This document shows, in pieces, positions 61,818 to 64,000 of a DNA stretch of 64,000 bases. Within the stretch, counting starts at the first letter, position 1, and each line of letters opens with the position of its first letter. The notes under the pieces were generated by a model. The model had not been told where the DNA came from, searched no databases, and worked only from the letters and a program-made list of their open reading frames with translations. A program made the position numbers and the translations under genes. The stretch comes from Sporosarcina psychrophila (GTDB taxonomy: Bacteria; Bacillota; Bacilli; Bacillales_A; Planococcaceae): NCBI RefSeq assembly GCF_001590685.1, contig NZ_CP014616.1, positions 4,091,001-4,155,000 on the forward strand, written 5' to 3'.

Positions 61818-62477
61818 TTAAAATGCAAGATATGAGCGCGGATTGACGACTACTCCATCTTTTTGGACTTCGAAATTAATGTGGATACCGACTGTACTAT
61901 TCCAATCGTTTTCTGCAGCGGTGCCGAGCGCTTGGCCCTGATCCACCTCTTCACCTTTTTTAACGAGAATACCTGAGACGGATCGATAGATTGTTTTCAA
62001 CCCATCTGCATGAGAAAGTATGATTTCATCACCTTTAAATGGGTCTAGCACGACATCCTCCACGGTGCCGCTTAGTGAAGCGACGACTTCGAATGGCTTG
62101 CCTTGTACTGAAATGGTTACGCCAGTGTTCATCACATATTGCTGATCGAATACGAGCATAGCACTTTCACGCATGGCTTCCTCTGCATCTACATCATAAT
62201 AATCTTGCAGAATGGCCACATCATCAATGAGCGCTTCAGGAAATGGATATTTAGGCATTTCCTTTACAGCGTTCGTCTCGACCGTCAATCCGTCTTTAGG
62301 GTCCTTCCCTGCAACGTCCGCAAATCCTGGGGCATCATCTTTCATGAATGCATTATAACCCCAGATCATGCCGACGAAGACGATTGCGATACCCGAATAG
62401 ACTACAGGCCAAAACCAGCTTTTTGTCTTTGCACTTTTGTTCTTCTGAGAAGGGGCTTTCGGTTTTTCTTCTCGCAT
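61818..62477 (-). CDS. spoIIQ: forespore engulfment protein SpoIIQ (LytM/M23-like)
   Basis: 219 residues. Basic N-terminus, one membrane helix (about 21-42), and an outside M23/LytM-like domain (about 100-219). The second metal motif HIN (GIHINFEVQ) is kept, but the first metal-ligand region reads VVASLSGTVEDV instead of H-x-G-x-D, so enzymatic activity is unlikely, as in Bacillus SpoIIQ, which is a channel scaffold binding SpoIIIAH. GAGGTGATGACA precedes the ATG at 62477. It starts only ten bases after the spoIID stop, an unusually tight arrangement for a sigma-F gene behind a sigma-E gene. Confidence 0.92.
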   Translation of the reverse strand: MREEKPKAPSQKNKSAKTKSWFWPVVYSGIAIVFVGMIWGYNAFMKDDAPGFADVAGKDPKDGLTVETNAVKEMPKYPFPEALIDDVAILQDYYDVDAEEAMRESAMLVFDQQYVMNTGVTISVQGKPFEVVASLSGTVEDVVLDPFKGDEIILSHADGLKTIYRSVSGILVKKGEEVDQGQALGTAAENDWNSTVGIHINFEVQKDGVVVNPRSYLAF

Positions 62478-62487
62478 TGTCATCACC

Positions 62488-63456
62488 TCACTCGCTATTA
62501 TTTGCAAGTGAAGGAGTTTTTAAACATTGGGAATCAAGTAATGTGAATTTTTTTATTTGCGTGCCTGTGTAATAGTGTAAAAGAATTTTCTCGGCTGCCC
62601 ATCCTTTCTGAGCATATGCTTCTGCTCCATATTGACTCATCCCAACGCCGTGACCATATCCTGTCGTTGTTACATGCACTATTTTATTTGTCACATCAAA
62701 TGCGATATCAAAGTCCGTGGATGCTAGTCCCAATAATTCACGCACTTCCCTACCACTCGCTTGGAATTCAGAAGTTACGACTTTTTGGACACGGCCCGTT
62801 GGATTGCGTACAAGTTGTAACGACCTGAAACTATCGGCATTCCACTTGCCCCCGATTGTTTTATTCCATTTAGCAAGCGGTATTTCGGCTGTTCGTTCTA
62901 CCTTTGCCTCAACGTCCCCCTCCCCGGGACTTTCCACACTTTGTAGATAGGGAATATCATTGCCGCTAAAGTTTTGTGCTGTCTCAGTCTTCCCATTAGA
63001 TGTGGAAAAAAACATTGCCGATATCATTTTGTCTTGATAAACAATGGTATCTCCCGCAGTCGCTTCCACCGCTGCACGCACTTTCTTTTCATTGCGCTTA
63101 AATTCTTTTCCCCATCGCTCTTTCCGTTTCTCCTCTGACGAATAAACTTGTGCGGAAACGTCAGGAGCAATTGCCTTTTTGCCGTTATCTGTTGTCTGGA
63201 GTGCATATGTACGGGCCGCAATCGCTTGAGCTTTTAGCGCCTCTTCCTGGAACGTTGCAGGCATTTCAGCTGCGACGACCCCCACTACATATTCCTCAAG
63301 CGAGATTGGCTTGTCCGCACCGGCAATCATGATGTCTACAGGGCAAAGTTCCACTTTCTGTTCTCCGGGCTCAGTGACTTTTTCGGGCGTCTGCCTCAAT
63401 AATAGAGGGATGAAAAATAGAAGTATAATGAATAACGCTGTTAGTAGTTTGTCCAT
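62488..63456 (-). CDS. spoIID: stage II sporulation protein D (lytic transglycosylase)
   Basis: 322 residues. N-terminal membrane anchor (about 5-22), then the SpoIID domain with ISLEEYVVGVVAAEMPATF (catalytic Glu near 65), EALKAQAIAARTYAL, FFSTSNGKTE and GYGHGVGMSQYGAEAYA with KILLHYYTGT. It degrades peptidoglycan during engulfment with SpoIIM/SpoIIP. No Shine-Dalgarno sequence is seen before the ATG; a sigma-E-like -10 box ends five bases upstream. It sits between murA and spoIIQ as in other Bacillales. Confidence 0.93.
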   Translation of the reverse strand: MDKLLTALFIILLFFIPLLLRQTPEKVTEPGEQKVELCPVDIMIAGADKPISLEEYVVGVVAAEMPATFQEEALKAQAIAARTYALQTTDNGKKAIAPDVSAQVYSSEEKRKERWGKEFKRNEKKVRAAVEATAGDTIVYQDKMISAMFFSTSNGKTETAQNFSGNDIPYLQSVESPGEGDVEAKVERTAEIPLAKWNKTIGGKWNADSFRSLQLVRNPTGRVQKVVTSEFQASGREVRELLGLASTDFDIAFDVTNKIVHVTTTGYGHGVGMSQYGAEAYAQKGWAAEKILLHYYTGTQIKKFTLLDSQCLKTPSLANNSE

Positions 63457-63461
63457 GATTA

Positions 63462-63490
63462 ATTATATGAATCATATTGGGTTTTATTCC
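63462..63490 (-). promoter_or_regulatory. sigma-E-like promoter of spoIID
   Basis: GGAATA (complement 63485-63490), 15 bases, CATATAAT (complement 63462-63469). The predicted start falls at or inside the ATG, implying a leaderless or nearly leaderless mRNA. Confidence 0.5.
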
Positions 63491-63509
63491 TGCTTTTTTG
63501 GGCATACTA

Positions 63510-63730
63510 GCGAAAGTGCAGGACTCCGTCTAGATGCGACAAGCATAAGATGGGTAAAGTAAGGCAGTCTAAGTTCGCGACGTCGTGTCGCAATGCCTGC
63601 ATCCTGCAGACCCAAGCGACGTTCTTTGTCCGGGAAGGATGCAGTTCAATCCTTTCTAGCTGGGTTGACTTATGCCTCGAGCGTAGTCTAGAGGTGAGCG
63701 AAAGTGCAGAGTACTATTACAAACGTAGGC
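63510..63730. repeat. dispersed CTAGAC-type repeat with inverted 45-bp insert
   Basis: AGCGAAAGTGCAGGACTCCG, TGCGACAAGCATAAGATGG, then an inverted mini-element (AAGGCAGTCTAAGTTCGCGA to AATGCCTGCAT, about 63559-63602), then GACTTATGCCTCGAGCG and TAGTCTAGAGG. Lies between spoIID and the murA terminator. Confidence 0.65.
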
Positions 63731-63778
63731 AGTCTACGTGCAGAACATCCTGCCCGTATAATTACATAAAATGAAATG

Positions 63779-63812
63779 CGAAAAAGGCCGCAGTCAATGC
63801 TCTACAGCCTTT
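63779..63812 (-). terminator. rho-independent terminator of murA
   Basis: AAGGCTGTAG and CTGCGGCCTT (G-U pairs allowed) enclose AGCATTGA; minus-strand read-out ends GGCCTTTTTC. Confidence 0.75.
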
Positions 63813-63834
63813 TCCAAATACGTATTGAATTTGA

Positions 63835-64000
63835 TTAAACGAGTTGTGCTGATTTTTCCGTTTGCATTTCCGGTGAAACACGGACGATATCCGCTCCAAG
63901 TGCAGCAAGTTTACCATGGAAATTCACATATCCGCGGTCAAGATGCTCCAGTTCAGTAACACGAGTAACGCCTTCTGCTACAAGTCCTCCAAGAATAAGG
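63835..64000 (-). CDS. murA: UDP-N-acetylglucosamine 1-carboxyvinyltransferase, C-terminal part
   Basis: The last 55 residues of MurA, cut by the window edge. Reads [20 protein letters not shown], then [20 protein letters not shown] and a short tail ending SAQLV. The [10 protein letters not shown] motif and the neighbouring spoIID are characteristic of murAA in Bacillales. MurA makes enolpyruvyl-UDP-GlcNAc, the first committed step of peptidoglycan synthesis. The start lies beyond 64000. Confidence 0.9.
   Translation of the reverse strand, partial: LILGGLVAEGVTRVTELEHLDRGYVNFHGKLAALGADIVRVSPEMQTEKSAQLV

Overview
The window looks like chromosome of a motile, endospore-forming, S-layer-bearing member of the Bacillales, most likely Planococcaceae (Sporosarcina/Lysinibacillus type). 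The reasons are three SLH-domain exported proteins including a 1224-residue S-layer protein, Bacillus-type sporulation genes (spoIIID, spoIIQ, spoIID) beside mbl, flhO, flhP and murA, strong GGAGG ribosome sites, and frequent TTG/GTG starts. No tRNA, rRNA, CRISPR array or intact insertion sequence was seen. Genus is an inference.

Layout. Positions 44-12330 (minus strand) are a Wzy-type exopolysaccharide/capsule locus: chain-length regulator, tyrosine kinase, PHP phosphatase, UDP-sugar dehydratase, GalU, initiating sugar transferase, glycosyltransferases and a polymerase. Its distal, AT-rich half is interrupted by a decayed IS30 copy. Positions 12.5-27.4 kb hold a VanZ-like gene, the S-layer and SLH proteins, a TagA/WecC-type pair for wall polymer synthesis, an S41 peptidase and an SLH-CAP protein. 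Positions 27.5-29.7 kb hold a compact type I toxin-antitoxin locus with a LexA-type box, and a damaged relative. Next come PatA aminotransferase, an EamA transporter, gamma-glutamyltransferase, a NERD protein, a polysaccharide deacetylase, a DEDDh exonuclease and a guanidine-I riboswitch with its SMR exporter pair (37.5-38.3 kb). A giant S8 protease (38.5-44.1 kb) follows, then a stress protein with a sigma-B-like promoter, and a Yip1/membrane-fusion-protein pair. Positions 48-64 kb are conserved Bacillales core: an IDEAL-domain protein, YwqB-YwqA (SWIM/SNF2), SSB, YwpF, FabZ, FlhP/FlhO, Mbl, SpoIIID, SpoIIQ, SpoIID and the end of MurA.

Intergenic DNA is rich in repeats. (i) Tandem arrays are built from 20-21 bp half-units (41-42 bp period), mostly with a GATATGATCG core. 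(ii) A dispersed CTAGAC-ended repeat family is in places interrupted by a recurring insertion of about 45 bp. (iii) Three GGTGCC-ended palindromes occur, two of them just upstream of nucleotide-sugar genes. The strongest candidate for a little-described system is the toxin-antitoxin locus at 27.51-27.88 kb. It has a 35-residue TxpA/BsrG-like peptide, a ribosome site buried in a hairpin, a convergent antisense RNA with its own promoter and terminator, and an SOS-box-like operator.
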